A stretch of DNA of 64,000 bases from Puffinus mauretanicus. Its lineage: Eukaryota > Chordata > Aves > Procellariiformes > Procellariidae. Below, in pieces: positions 13,888 through 24,440 of this stretch; positions within the stretch are counted from its first letter, which is position 1, and every line of letters starts with the position of its first letter. The DNA is taken from assembly GCA_023333565.1 (NCBI GenBank), contig JAJKFH010001382.1, positions 1 through 64,000 of the forward strand, read 5' to 3'. The position numbers and the translations under genes are program-made. A model generated the notes under the pieces. The model was not told the origin of the DNA. It did not search any database and was given only the letters and a program-made list of their open reading frames with translations.

Positions 13888-14851
13888 GTTATTTCCTGCT
13901 TCAGATGCTGTTCTGCACTGATGCAACATGAGGACATAAGAAGTGAGTTTTTGGCCAAAATGGGGATTGCCTATCTACAAAAACTATTAGAGACAAAGCC
14001 AGGACCCTTTAGGAGGTTCTCGTTTAGTAGAATGAGAAAAGTGCAAAAACCAATAGTTTTCAACAGCTTACTCTGCCTGCAAAGACAAAGATAATAGCTG
14101 TAAAAACCTAAAGCTAAATACTGATCGAACTCTTTTGAATAAGAAGTATTAACTCCACAGCATTTTGAATATGCTGATTATTTTGGAATAATATTATTTC
14201 AAATTTGAAAGAAAGTGTCTTTATTGGAAACAGGAAAGTTATTCCAGAAAAATTCCAAACAGTGTATCATCGATAATTTCCCTGGATAGGAGAAAATTCT
14301 TTCAGACCTATCTATAAGCATAAATTGTTAAGTAAATATCTTGTATGATGTCTGTTAGCTGGTCTTTGAGGAGCTCTTTCACTTCTAAGTTGAGACCGTA
14401 AAATTATTGTAGCCAGAACCCAGGTAATTTGAAAACTCAGATATTATAATACTTTTACATTTGCATACTCATGTTACGGAAATAGTTTCTGTTTCAACAG
14501 ATTTCTTCCATTGTCTACACTTGACACAATAAGGTACATGAGTAAAAGCTAATGCTTTCTAATACTTTTGGGAATATAGTCATATCATAGTCCAACTCTT
14601 TTCATTATACGTCCTTGGAACATAGTGAATGTAGTATGTTTTTCTGCATAACATGAGGAGTTGTAAGAGGTATGTAAGACAGTGATAACTGAATTATTTC
14701 GGCAACAATACACCCATTGTGACCTTTCAGAAGACCTCAAAACTAAATCAGACGCAGAAAGTAGTTTCTGTTGTATAGGTGTCTGGCAGCCTTTCCTCCT
14801 ACTTTTCTTCAGTCTTTTGGATTGATCATAGTATTTTCACTATCTCTAGAC

Positions 14852-14876
14852 AAAAAAAAAAAAAAAAAGAAAAAAA
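14852..14876 (+). repeat. Poly(A)-rich run
   Basis: Seventeen A, one G, then six or more A. It has no associated retroposon body and looks like a simple low-complexity tract. Confidence 0.85.
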
Positions 14877-15959
14877 GATGGACTGTAGTCTATCTATACT
14901 TTCTCTAAATAAAAATTTGGAGCTATTGATTCACTTCTTTAATTATTTGACTTGGTTGATCTTCAAATAGTTTAAAAATACACTGAACGAAAAACATTCT
15001 AGAGAACAGTTTTCTTTGTAAAATTAAAGATACCTGCATTTTTTATCAATTGTGTGTGCTCCCTGCTGTGAATGCGGATGAGTTTTTTAATTTTAAATAC
15101 TTCTGGATTTGCCACTATAAAGGTTTTTGTATACTACAATCTATGCCTCAGGCAAAGAAGAGGAGAAAAGGAGACTCTCTCCAACACCCAATAGCTTCTT
15201 CTGTCTCTCCCTGGGAAGTAAACAGGTCCAGTTGTTGAGACATAGACCAGTAGAGGTGATAAACTATTTAAGGCGAAAAGAAAATAGGTGCAGAAGTGCA
15301 AATTATAAGAGGAAATAAATCGTCAGGAAAAAAAAAGAAGGAAAAAGAACCAGATTTAAAACTCACAACATTGGCACAAGATTTAACAAGAGTATCTGAA
15401 CAAGTTCAGTTGGCTATAACATTGCATCTACCTTTAGTACGATGCACAAGCATCCAGGCTTGCAGTCTTTTTTAAAATAAAATTCCTAGCTGTAAAATGC
15501 AAATACATAGTTATCATATCTAATCATGGGTCTTCAGTTTAAGCTGAAGGAAATGTTCATTATCCATTTGCTCCAGGTAGTATGATAAACATTTTTTTTA
15601 TATATTTAAAGATTCAGAAAGAAATTTAAGAAATGAAAATGGTGAGTTTACCCTCAGACAAAAAGAACCGGATGTAACACCTAGGCAAGAAAGCAAATAG
15701 GAAAACCTGTACAGAGCCACATAACCAGAAATGGTTTTCCCCCTCATTGCATCAAAGGACAACATTAAAATATATGGAGAAGGATACTGAACAACAGCTT
15801 TTTATAGCTTTTCAATAACTATGAAGAAATTTATTTTATTTTTATTTCGTAGATTGACTGGAAGGGAAAATGTATGGAAAGCATGATCTGAAGGAATGTA
15901 AATAGGTGTTTTTGTTATAAAACTCTCTTATATTTTTTCTTGCTGAATATTTAAGATAC

Positions 15960-16478
15960 TTGATTGAGTCCAGAGGAAGGCAATAAAACTGATTAAAGGG
16001 CTGGAAGGAATGCCCTATGAGAAGCGGCTATAGACTCTGGGTTTGTCTCGTTTGGAGAAAAGGAGGCTGGAGGGAGACCTCATTGCTCTCTACAGCTTCC
16101 TGAGGAGGGTAAGTGGAGAGGGAGGTGCTGGTCTCTTCTCCCTGGTATCCAGATGATGCGTGGGAATGGTTCAAAGCTGCATAAGAGGAGGTCCAGACTT
16201 GACATTAAGAAGCATTTCTTTCCAGAGAGGGTGGTCAAGCACTGTACCAGGCTTCCTAGAGAGGTGGTCTATGCCCCAAGCCTGTCAGTGTTTAAGAGGA
16301 ATTTGGACAATGCCCTTAATAATATGCTTTAACTTTTGTTGAGCCCTGAATTGGTCAAGCAGTTGGACTACATGATCACTGTAAGTCCCTTCCACCTGAA
16401 ATATTCTATCCTATTCTATTCTATTCTATTCTATTCTATTCTATTCTATTCTATTCTATTCTATTCTATTCTATTCTA
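15960..16478 (+). mobile_element. CR1 LINE, old 3' fragment with expanded tail
   Basis: This is a diverged CR1 3' end. Recognisable blocks are GAGTCCAGAGGAAGGCAATAAAACTG, the LFRLEKRRLEGDL-like region near 16,045-16,080, the YSFLRR and GGAGLFS-like part, RSRLDIKKHFFPERVVK near 16,190-16,240 and the final SLSVFKRNLDNAL. Stops and small indels break the frame in many places. The element ends in a long pentanucleotide run instead of the usual 8-bp tail. The sequence resembles an older CR1 subfamily than the copies at 1-714 or 32.2 kb. Confidence 0.9.
16411..16478 (+). repeat. (CTATT)n microsatellite at CR1 3' end
   Basis: About thirteen uninterrupted CTATT units, 68 bp, directly follow the CR1 3' UTR. 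It probably grew from the native CR1 tail by slippage. Uninterrupted arrays of this length are often polymorphic in length. Confidence 0.95.
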
Positions 16479-17853
16479 ATTTTTTTAAATATTAAGAAGC
16501 AAAAAAACAAAACTAAACACCACCAATTTAGCAATAATCTCATATGGAATACCTGAAATTAACCAGTTTTAAATTATGATAATGTTATTTGTGTCATTTC
16601 GATGTTTTAGCAAGCAATACACAGCAATCACAGATTGAAAGTTTCTTCACAGCTAGATATGTGTCAGGGCACAGTAGAAACAGGGCTGTTTCATGAGGGA
16701 AGGCAGCCCAAGAGCCAGGGTGACAGCACAGGAAAGTCAGTGATGGCCCGGACCACAGTGCAGTCCCACAGCATGAGCAGAATGAGTGGAACTGAACTGG
16801 TAATAGCAAGAGATACCATTGATAGTCCAGAAACCATCAGCCTAGGCAAGGTAAGGAGTCAGGTCTAGGTCATCCAAACCATCTCAGCATGAGCAGGCAA
16901 TACAGCTAAGCACAGGTATAACTACAGTACAGCTCAGACCAGGATTGGAGGCATTGAATTGAGTTGAAATTTGTTGGCTCCTGGGCCATCTGGAAAGAGA
17001 GGGAGCGGGTCCCAGGGGAAGGTGGTCAGAACCATTACAGCCTGTCAGTGTACTTGGGGCCCTGACACCACCTGAGTGACTGTTCTCTTTCATCAAAAGA
17101 ATGATAAAATGAATGAATTAATTTGTTTAGAAATGCTTTGTGGTGTTTGACTGTATAATGTTCCTTTTTCAGACATTTCTAGTGCAAAAGGAAAGTTCAA
17201 TGTGCATAATCACAATCACAAATAAGAGCTGATCTTCATCTTCCTTCCGTTCTGCACGTTCCTGTCACACTCGTTCCTTGTGTGTTTTAATAGTTCAACA
17301 GTAGAGATATTTCTGCAGAAAGGAATGAGCTCAGAATCACCTAGAAATCAAATGTTGAGTACATGCTTGTCCCCCCATATTATCTGAGACTGTAAGAACA
17401 GAACTAACAAGTATATACCCACTAACCCGTAACTAGTTCCATGACTTCAAGAATATCTCAAAGATATTCTCCATGTGTCAGAATGTTACATTCTGACAAA
17501 ATGAGGACAAGTAAGGTGCAATGATCTGCATAAACAGGTCAACTGCAGAAACTGTAAGCAAATATAATGGTTTTGTTTTTTTTTTTTTTTTAAAGTTTGA
17601 GATTTGTCCATATGTATCTCTCACATTGAGAAAATAATAAATAAGTGGCTCCCCAGCAGGTCTAATCCGTTATTTAAAAGTAACAGCAAAATCTTTCTTC
17701 CAAGATAAGAAAATCAAGCTACTTCCTGGCATTTAGTGCAAAGTACCAGAGATTTTTATTTCTTTTTCCATCAGCATCTGCAGAAATTTGGAATTGATAA
17801 AACTTTGCAAGACAGTCAGATTCCTGACACACTGAGTGAGATGTTCTCATCAG
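16479..17853. other. Unassigned sequence, partly GC-richer
   Basis: The part from about 16,600 to 17,090 is clearly less AT-rich than its surroundings and has a donor-like AAG|GTAAGG near 16,850. I cannot match it to a known gene or repeat family. A T16 run lies at 17,576-17,591. No confident feature beyond that. Confidence 0.5.
17576..17591 (+). repeat. Poly(T) run
   Basis: Sixteen consecutive T with no recognisable retroposon attached. Confidence 0.85.
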
Positions 17854-17992
17854 CCTACTGTCATGGTTTAACCCCAGTCAGCAACTAAGCACCACACAAC
17901 TGCTCGCTCCTCCTCCCCACCCCCTCCAATAGGATGGTGGAGAGAATCAGAAGGGCAGAAGTAAGAAAACTCGTGGGTTGAGATAAGAACAG

Positions 17993-17998
17993 TTTAAT
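17993..17998 (-). promoter_or_regulatory. LTR polyadenylation signal (ATTAAA)
   Basis: ATTAAA on the minus strand, followed by a CTGTTCTTATCTCAACCC-type stretch that is shared with the ERV LTRs. Confidence 0.6.
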
Positions 17999-18189
17999 AC
18001 TTGAAATTAATAATAATAATAATAACAATAACAACAACAATAATAATAAATTCTAATGAAGAGGAAAACAACGAGAGAGAGGGGAACAAAACCCAGGAAA
18101 ACCAAGTGATGCAACAACTCACCACTCGCTGACCGATGCCCAGCCAGTCCTCAAGCAGCGATCAGTGCCCCCCAGCCAACTCCCCCCAG

Positions 18190-18197
18190 CTTATATA
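18190..18197 (-). promoter_or_regulatory. TATA box of solo LTR
   Basis: The minus strand reads TATATAAG shortly after the CRE-like site, the expected U3 promoter order. Confidence 0.65.
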
Positions 18198-18204
18198 CTG
18201 AGCA

Positions 18205-18212
18205 TGATGTCA
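18205..18212 (-). promoter_or_regulatory. Decayed CRE-like site in solo LTR
   Basis: The minus strand reads TGACATCA where both LTRs of the nearby ERV have the perfect CRE palindrome TGACGTCA. A single CpG-to-CpA change explains the difference. Factor binding is inferred from the motif only. Confidence 0.6.
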
Positions 18213-18458
18213 TATCATATGGAATATCCCTTTGGCCAGTTTAGGTTAGCTGTCCTGGCTGTGCCCCCTCCCACCTTCTTGTGCACGTGGCAGAGCATGG
18301 GAAGCTGAAAAGTCCTTGACAAGTGTAAGCACTACTTAGCAACAACTAAAACATCAGTGTGTTATCAACATTATTCTCATACTAAATCCAAAACACAGCT
18401 ACTTGCCAGCTATTAGAAAGAAAATTCATTCCATCCCAGCTGAAACCAGGACACCTAC

Positions 18459-21400
18459 ACTGCAATGTATTTGGGGATAAAAATAAACTGGTCATTTTCT
18501 TCCTTCGTTCTCTCCGTTAGGGGGTTTTAAAAACACTAACAGATTGTAATTGAAATCTTGAGTCTTGCCCAGTCCTCAGACATATTTTAGTACATTTTTT
18601 TTTCATACAGATACATAAAACTATGAGGCCTAATTCTTGTAGAAAGAAACAGATGATCCTCAAAACCTGAAAGTTACTGAAACGAGTCTCCTGGATTATA
18701 GAAACCTTTCTTCTGACAAGAAAATTTGTGCATCCATGGAAACTATCAAGTTGCTGATGACTTTTCATTCCCCTGCTGAGATAAAAGAGAATTTTTCTTT
18801 ACATAACACCTCAGCTACTGAGAGAGTGAACCCATTCTCTCAGGAATCATTTCTTGGAAAATGTGCTTTATTTCAATAAAGGAATTTCTAAACTTAGTTA
18901 GCTCTAGTACCCTACGAACAGCAGTGGTGTGTGGTGCAACACCTGTTGTAAGAGGAGAAATTTCTAGCTCCTTGGCCACACCCACAGAGTGTGCATATAG
19001 CTAAGTTTTAATGGCCACATTCTGTTTTTCACGACCTAAAACATTCATAAAGATATTTTTTAAGGCTTGTGATTGGTTACCCAGACATCTGGCATCATGG
19101 TCTGAGCTACTACACAGTATTAACAAATTGCCATACACTCAGAAACTCTGGCTATTTTTGAAGCAAATGTGCAAATCATCTTGGATGCTCAGGGCAAGTA
19201 ACACTAATGCTCCCTGGAAGCTTCAGGATTTTTTTTCTGAAGGTATTATCAGTTTTATTTTCATATGCACAAATGTTTAATGTGCAATGAAGCTAATGTT
19301 TGCTGAATATGTGTTTTGACTGCATATCCCTCCACTTTCTGTCTAGAAAATCCATAGAGAAACATAGTAGTAGCTCTCACACCTGCATCAGCTGACTTCA
19401 GAAACTAAGGTGTTGACCCCAGACACATGATCTATCCTTATTCTGGTGCCACACAACCTTCTTTCCCAAATAGGGACACCACTGTCATGCCTTCAAACCT
19501 CCCACCAAATTGGTACAAACCAGAACCCTCACTTCTTTTTTTCAGCAATCTAAGGTTCACTTCACCATAGAAAGTGTTTGTTCCTATTTCATCCTATTGA
19601 TACACAGTAAGACAGGTATGCAGGTTCTGGATTAATGTGATAAGGTTCACAATCTTGATGTGACTAGGATAGAGGCTCCTTCTTAGTACAGCAATTACTT
19701 TATGGCCAAGTAACTTGACTGTGAAAACATATTTACCAGAGAGCTATTATGTCAAAACTTTCTCTAAAAACATTTTACGCTTCATTGCTATGGTTCAGTC
19801 TAGACATAATCAAACCAACTTTAAATGAATTCTCTCAGGCATAGGTAGCAGTCTAATTTCATGAGCACAGCAATTTGCACAACCCACTAGAGAAATACAA
19901 GTGCCTCTGCTGAAATACATGCTGCCATCACTAGACTAGACCTACTAACTGAACTAAACAGTTAAATACCATTCATTCAGCTGGAAATGGAGAAGAGCTG
20001 ATATTTTTGTCAGTGTTTTAGATCAGAAAAATAAAATTAATTGCACATGTGCTGTCATACCAAATGTGAATGTTAATTTCGTTCTCTAAACTGCATGAGA
20101 ATTAGTGTAGTTTAAACTCCTATTTAGGAAACTTTGAAATTACCTGACGAGACATACAGTTTTTTTGGGGAAAAAAAAAAAATCAGAATTGGTGGCCCAG
20201 TATCACTCTGACTGATCAGTGTAATGAAGTAAAGATCATGTGGCTGAGGCTCCAAATCTTTACTGGTTGAAAATACCTTTTGTCTCTTGAAAGTATAACA
20301 CTGCAGTCTAATGCTTTTGCTGCTAAACAATTTACTATTCTTGTTTAGTGGTGAATGGGGAGAAGAATCCTGATGCATCTGCTTTCCCAGAAACATAAAG
20401 GTTGAGAAGAAAGGAACTCTTCTATCCATCTCTTGATTAGTAAGGGAAAATATAGATACAAAGACAGTTTCATCTGCATAATTTGAATTGCAGAAGTGAC
20501 AACTTTGGAATCATCATGATGATGTATTCTCTCAGCATTAACCATATTGTGAAAAAGAAGTTGAAAACTAGGAAAAAAATCTTCCACAACGTAAGTGATT
20601 ATACTCAAAATCTTTTCTCCAATGTCTCATGTATTCCTGGTTTTCCTTCAGTACTGGGAGGTCTCTTTGCTGAAATTCCAGAAACGAGCAAGGTGTGTTC
20701 TTTTTTGAAGGAAGACAGCAGTGATTTTAGCCTTTAAATAAATCTGATATTGTTATAATGCTGTTCAGTGGTGAAGCTTCTCGGCATGACTAGAATTCCC
20801 TTATACATAAAATGGAAACTAGCTTGCTGAAATCTATCTCAATAGTTTCCTGCTCAACACTACTGAAAACCCAATGGACATTTTTAGAAAAGTAAGACAG
20901 AAATTACTGGTCTTCAAATGAATATTACACTCATCTTCGCTATGACAAAGTTATTCTCTGTATATTCAGACTGTTTTTCCAAACTACATTATATCTACAT
21001 TAAAGATACTGATACTAAATGGTGGTACTGGTATTGATGTGTGAAGTTTGGTAGTATACCACCTAAATTATCTAACAAACAATTCTTATTTTACTAAATG
21101 ATAAGCTTTTTCTTTTGGACAATATGTTTTCACATGTATGAAAGGTGACCATGATTCCAGCATGAATGGAATGGATGTTATTTTCAATTTCACAGGATAG
21201 TGTTGCTTTCATCTCCTTTGTTCTTGGAAGAAAAGAAAAGAAAGAAAAAAAAGGAGAGAGTGAGAGAGAGAGATGAGTTTGGAATTGAAAATGGTTTTTT
21301 TTAAGAAAATCCCAACAGGGGAACTGCTTTGGCTTTTCTGCATTCCCTTTAGGAAAAAAATAGAGCTAATCACAAACTTTGATATGCTGACTTTTATTAC

Positions 21401-21989
21401 AAATTATTTACTTATGTTAATTTCAGATATATCTAAACCAGCACAATATAACAGGTGACCAGAAAATTGTGCACACTGAATTATGCATACCAAGACAATC
21501 ACCTTTCCTCTACTGAAAATGGGGAGTGAACTTTTGACCAAGAAGTACTTCCCAAAGGGCCAAAATTCATCCATTAAGTCTTATTTCACAGTCCATTACT
21601 GAAGAAATTATACTGTTGCCAGCAAGGTGCGGCCTGCCCCACTGTCTTCTACTTTTTCTCCCAGCAGCAACTGCTTAGCTCTCTGTAAGTGCACGTGGGA
21701 GACTTTGTTACTTCTCCTGTGAGTAGAGGGTTTAGAGTAGATCTAATCTAAACCTCTCCTATAATCAGGACCATGCCGAGTGAACAGTTTGGCTTGTTGA
21801 ACCAAATTATTTACCTTTTCTCAGGGGGAGAAGAGGCTGGAAATGAATTATCTCTGCCTCAGCTCTTCCAATTTTTCCTAGGGGATATGCAGTTCATACT
21901 CTTAGTTTCTTCTATCAGGTAGATTTCATTGCACAATTTTCCCTATCATAATTTTTTTTTTACTGTTGTAAGACATATTATGGCAGAAA
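18459..21989. other. Single-copy AT-rich sequence between solo LTR and ERV
   Basis: No gene or transposon recognised. A purine tract lies at 21,226-21,272. Short open frames (for example 20,124-20,608 minus) are not supported by codon-like composition or family resemblance. Confidence 0.55.
21226..21272 (+). repeat. Purine-rich (GAAA/GA)n tract
   Basis: A 47-bp run of A and G with a single T, moving from GAAA-type to GA dinucleotide units. Simple repeat. Confidence 0.85.
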
Positions 21990-21994
21990 ATTCC
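21990..21994 (+). repeat. Target-site duplication ATTCC, left copy
   Basis: Five bases directly before the 5' LTR are identical to 28,182-28,186 directly after the 3' LTR, made by integration of the provirus. Confidence 0.93.
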
Positions 21995-22207
21995 TGTCCT
22001 GGTTTCGGCTGGGATAGGGTTAAATTTCTTCCTAGTGCTGTGTTTTGGATTTAGTATGATAACACACTGATGTTTTCAGTTGTTGCTAAGTGCCCTCCTA
22101 GTCCAAGGACAGCTCCCATGCCTACTAACTGAGCTAGGTACACAAGATGGGAGGGAACATAATTAGGACAGCCAGCCCAGCTGGCCAACGGGGTATTCCA
22201 TACCATG

Positions 22208-22215
22208 TGACGTCA
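22208..22215 (+). promoter_or_regulatory. CRE palindrome in 5' LTR U3
   Basis: Perfect TGACGTCA, the canonical CREB/ATF binding site, about 10 bp before the TATA-like region. It is intact in both LTRs despite containing a CpG, which tends to decay fast. Confidence 0.7.
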
Positions 22216-22362
22216 TGCTCAGTCTATGAATGATAGGCATGATCCAGGAAGTAGTGATCGCTACTTGGTTATCGGTCAGCGCGGGTGGTAAGCAATTGCA
22301 TTGTGCATCACTCATTTTGTATATTTTATCATTATCATTATTATTTTCCCTTTTTTTATTCT

Positions 22363-22368
22363 ATTAAA
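22363..22368 (+). promoter_or_regulatory. LTR polyadenylation signal (ATTAAA), 5' LTR
   Basis: ATTAAA lies after a T-rich run and before CTGTCTTTATCTCAACCC. It is conserved in the 3' LTR and the solo LTR, and its place within an LTR suits the R region. Confidence 0.6.
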
Positions 22369-22516
22369 CTGTCTTTATCTCAACCCACAAGTTTTTCTCA
22401 CTCTTACCCTTCCGATTCTCTCCCCATCCCACTGGGCAGGGGGGGGAGGGGGGAGTGAGCGAGCAGCTGTGTGGTATTTGGCTGCCTGCCAGGTTAAACC
22501 ATGACAGTCCTTTTTT

Positions 22517-22534
22517 TGGCACCCAATGTGGGCC
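22517..22534 (+). other. Primer-binding site, tRNA-Lys1,2-like
   Basis: Ten bases after the LTR end, TGGCACCCAATGTGGGCC matches 15 of 18 positions of the complement of the tRNA-Lys1,2 3' end. Two of the three differences are at CpG positions and look like deamination. Priming by this tRNA is established for foamy viruses and some other retroviruses. The ten-base gap after the LTR is larger than the usual few bases. Confidence 0.75.
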
Positions 22535-22629
22535 TTGAAGGGTTGAGATAACGACACATCTGACCCGAACAGGTTAAAACAAATTTGTTATAAGCATTCA
22601 TTTTATCAGTTTAGTAGTCGCTGGTCACA

Positions 22630-24041
22630 ATGTTGGTTTATTTGCTCTGAGTTGTTGGATCTGTTCTTGGAGTAGTGGTATGTAGCACCTTACTGGCTGT
22701 ATATATGGCCCATGCCTACCGAGCCCTGTTCAACACTATTCAGAACCCTCAAGGGGGAGAGAAGGTCTCCGGATCTGATGACAAAACGATGGGCACTGCA
22801 GCTACTCCAACCCCTGCGCCAGGCACTATGGCTACTCCAACCCCCGCGATGGGCACTGCAGCTCCTCCAACCCCCACGACGGGTACTACAGCTGAACCAG
22901 AGGACCAACCCTTGCCAGTATCCATAGTCCCTATACAGAAGAAGAAATCTTGTAAGCAGAGGTCAAGTCATCTAGAAAGGGATGTTGGAAAAGCAGGGAC
23001 ATCACGGGGAATGCAGGAGGAAGAGGGAGAACTCATAAACGAGAAAGAAACCACCCGATCCCTATCCCTGAATGAGTTGTGAGATATGCGGAAAGATTTC
23101 AGCCGTCGTCCAGGTGAGCACATTGTTACCTGGCTGCTCCAATGCTGGGATAATGGGACCAGTAGCCTGGAATTAGAGGGGAAGGAAGCCAAAGAGCTGG
23201 GATCCCTTGCTAGGGAAGGGGGCATTGACAAAGCGATTGGAAAAGAGACACAGACCCTCAGCCTCTGGAGGCGACTGCTGTCAGGCGTGAAGGAAAGGTA
23301 TCCCTTCAAGGAAGATGTTATATATCGCCCAGGCAAATGGACCACTGTAGAGAGAGGTATCCAGTACCTGAGAGAATTAGGCATGCTGGAGGTGGTTTAT
23401 AGTGACCTGGACAATGATCAAACGCCCAAAGATCCAGATGAAGTCCACTGCACGCGACTCATGTGGCGGAAGTTTGTACGGAGCGCACCAGCGTCATATG
23501 CCAGTTCGTTGGCAGTACTGACCTGGAAAGAGGAAGAAGCACCAACGGTGGATGATGTGGTTGGCAGACTACGGGAATACGAAGAAACTGTCTCCTCCTC
23601 CCTTGTCTCGGCTGTGGAGAAACTGTCCTGGAAGGTCCAGCAACTTGAAGAGGATATGTCCTATTCTCCACCTGTACGGACCAGTATCTCAGCCATTAGG
23701 AGTCAGCGTATTTCTCCTCAAGAGAGAGGACACCACGGGGCACCCTGTGGTTTTACCTGCATGACCACGGAGAGGACATGAGGCAGTGGGATGGAAAACC
23801 TACCTTCACCCTAGAGGCATGGGTATGTGAGTTGCAAGGAAAAACAATGACACAAGGGGGTTCTCCCAGGAAAAATGCTGCTCCAGTTTTCAGGAAAAAC
23901 CTGTCTCACGACAGTCCAGTTTCCAGTGAACAGTTCCCCAGACAGAGTAGAAGGGCTGATCTTACTTTGGATTGTAATTACAATGAAGAAATTCTTGACT
24001 CATGTTTGCAAGAAGTGAGAGATGGATACTATGACCAGAAC
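22630..24041 (+). pseudogene. gag: ERV gag (degenerate)
   Basis: The likely start is ATG at 22,630, followed after six codons by a TGA (22,648-22,650). The same frame then runs to a second TGA at 23,080-23,082 and on to 23,781. Around 23,700-23,740 the coding signal moves by one frame (a frameshift) and continues through 23,778-24,041 to a TAG. The N-terminus is hydrophobic (residues from VVGSVLG to LLAVYMA). It is followed by a Pro/Thr/Ala repeat of 10-residue units (22,791-22,895), a Lys/Glu-rich part, and a capsid-like helical stretch with RRPGEHIVTWLLQCWD near 23,107-23,155. No CCHC zinc knuckle is visible. The role, virion structural protein, follows from position between primer site and protease. 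Confidence 0.8.
22791..22895 (+). repeat. 30-bp tandem repeat encoding Pro/Thr-rich units in gag
   Basis: Three to four copies of a 30-nt unit with the pattern GGCACTxxxGCTxCTCCAACCCC. Each encodes ten residues beginning GT and containing PTP. In-frame length preserves the reading frame. Confidence 0.85.
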
Positions 24042-24092
24042 TAGAGGGGCCCTGCCTCCAGCCAGGTGGAGGAAAGGGACAACCGGGTTTAG

Positions 24093-24440
24093 CGGACTGT
24101 GTGGATTCGATGGCCTGGCACATCAGACCCACAGGAGTATAAGGCTCTCGTAGACACCGGTGCACAGTGTACCCTGATGCCATCAAGCTACAAAGGGGCA
24201 GAACCCATCTGTATTTCTGGAGTGACAGGGGGATCCCAAGAGTTAACTGTATTGGAGGCCGAAGTGAGCCTAACCGGGAATGAGTGGCAGAAGCACCCCA
24301 TTGTGACTGGCCCAGAGGCTCCGTGCATCCTTGGCATAGACTACCTCAGGAGAGGGTATTTCAAGGACCCAAAAGGGTACCGGTGGGCTTTTGGTATAGC
24401 TGCCCTGGAGACGGAGGAAATTAAACAGCTGTCCACCTTG
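24093..24440 (+). pseudogene. pro: ERV aspartic protease (pro)
   Basis: After a TAG at 24,090-24,092 an open frame continues in the frame used by the end of gag. It contains the retropepsin active site: LVDTGAQ, with DTGA at 24,153-24,164, followed by the conserved ILGIDYL block near 24,330-24,350 that corresponds to the GRD/GxD strand. Retroviral proteases cleave the Gag-Pol precursor as dimers. The protease domain itself has no stop, but stops on either side break the polyprotein. The border with reverse transcriptase is not marked, and 24,440 is an estimate. Confidence 0.85.

Larger units (their letters stand above)
5011..15959. other. Long single-copy AT-rich segment, no gene recognised
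   Basis: About 11 kb without a recognisable gene or transposon. It contains a two-copy tandem duplication (6,877-6,963), a short repeated motif (9,334-9,377) and poly(A) runs at 13,873-13,887 and 14,852-14,876. A less AT-rich stretch with long open minus-strand frames (5,647-5,934) is discussed under findings as a possible exon or pseudogene remnant. Nothing else stands out. It could be intergenic or part of a very long intron. Confidence 0.6.
17859..18453 (-). mobile_element. Solo LTR of an avian ERV (ERVL-like), with 5-bp target duplication
   Basis: A complete 595-bp LTR in reverse orientation. Read on the minus strand it starts TGTCCTGGTTTCAGCTGGGA and ends GGTTAAACCATGACA, the same termini as the LTRs of the ERV at 21,995-28,181. 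It has TG...CA ends and is flanked by a perfect CCTAC duplication (17,854-17,858 and 18,454-18,458). No internal retroviral sequence is present, so it is what remains after recombination between two LTRs. Internally it carries a decayed CRE, a TATATAAG box, a triplet-rich (AAT/AAC) stretch (about 18,008-18,049 on plus) and an ATTAAA signal. It differs from the ERV LTRs at many positions and so represents another subfamily. Confidence 0.92.
21995..22506 (+). repeat. 5' LTR of the ERV
   Basis: 512 bp, starting TGTCCTGGTTTCGG and ending AAACCATGACA. It holds a CRE palindrome (22,208-22,215), a weak TATA-like region just after it and ATTAAA at 22,363-22,368, followed by the U5 part. Compared with the 3' LTR it lacks 12 bp after TTTAGTATGA (about 22,059) and differs at about thirteen other positions. 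It also has a different G-rich stretch (about 22,436-22,456). Confidence 0.95.
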
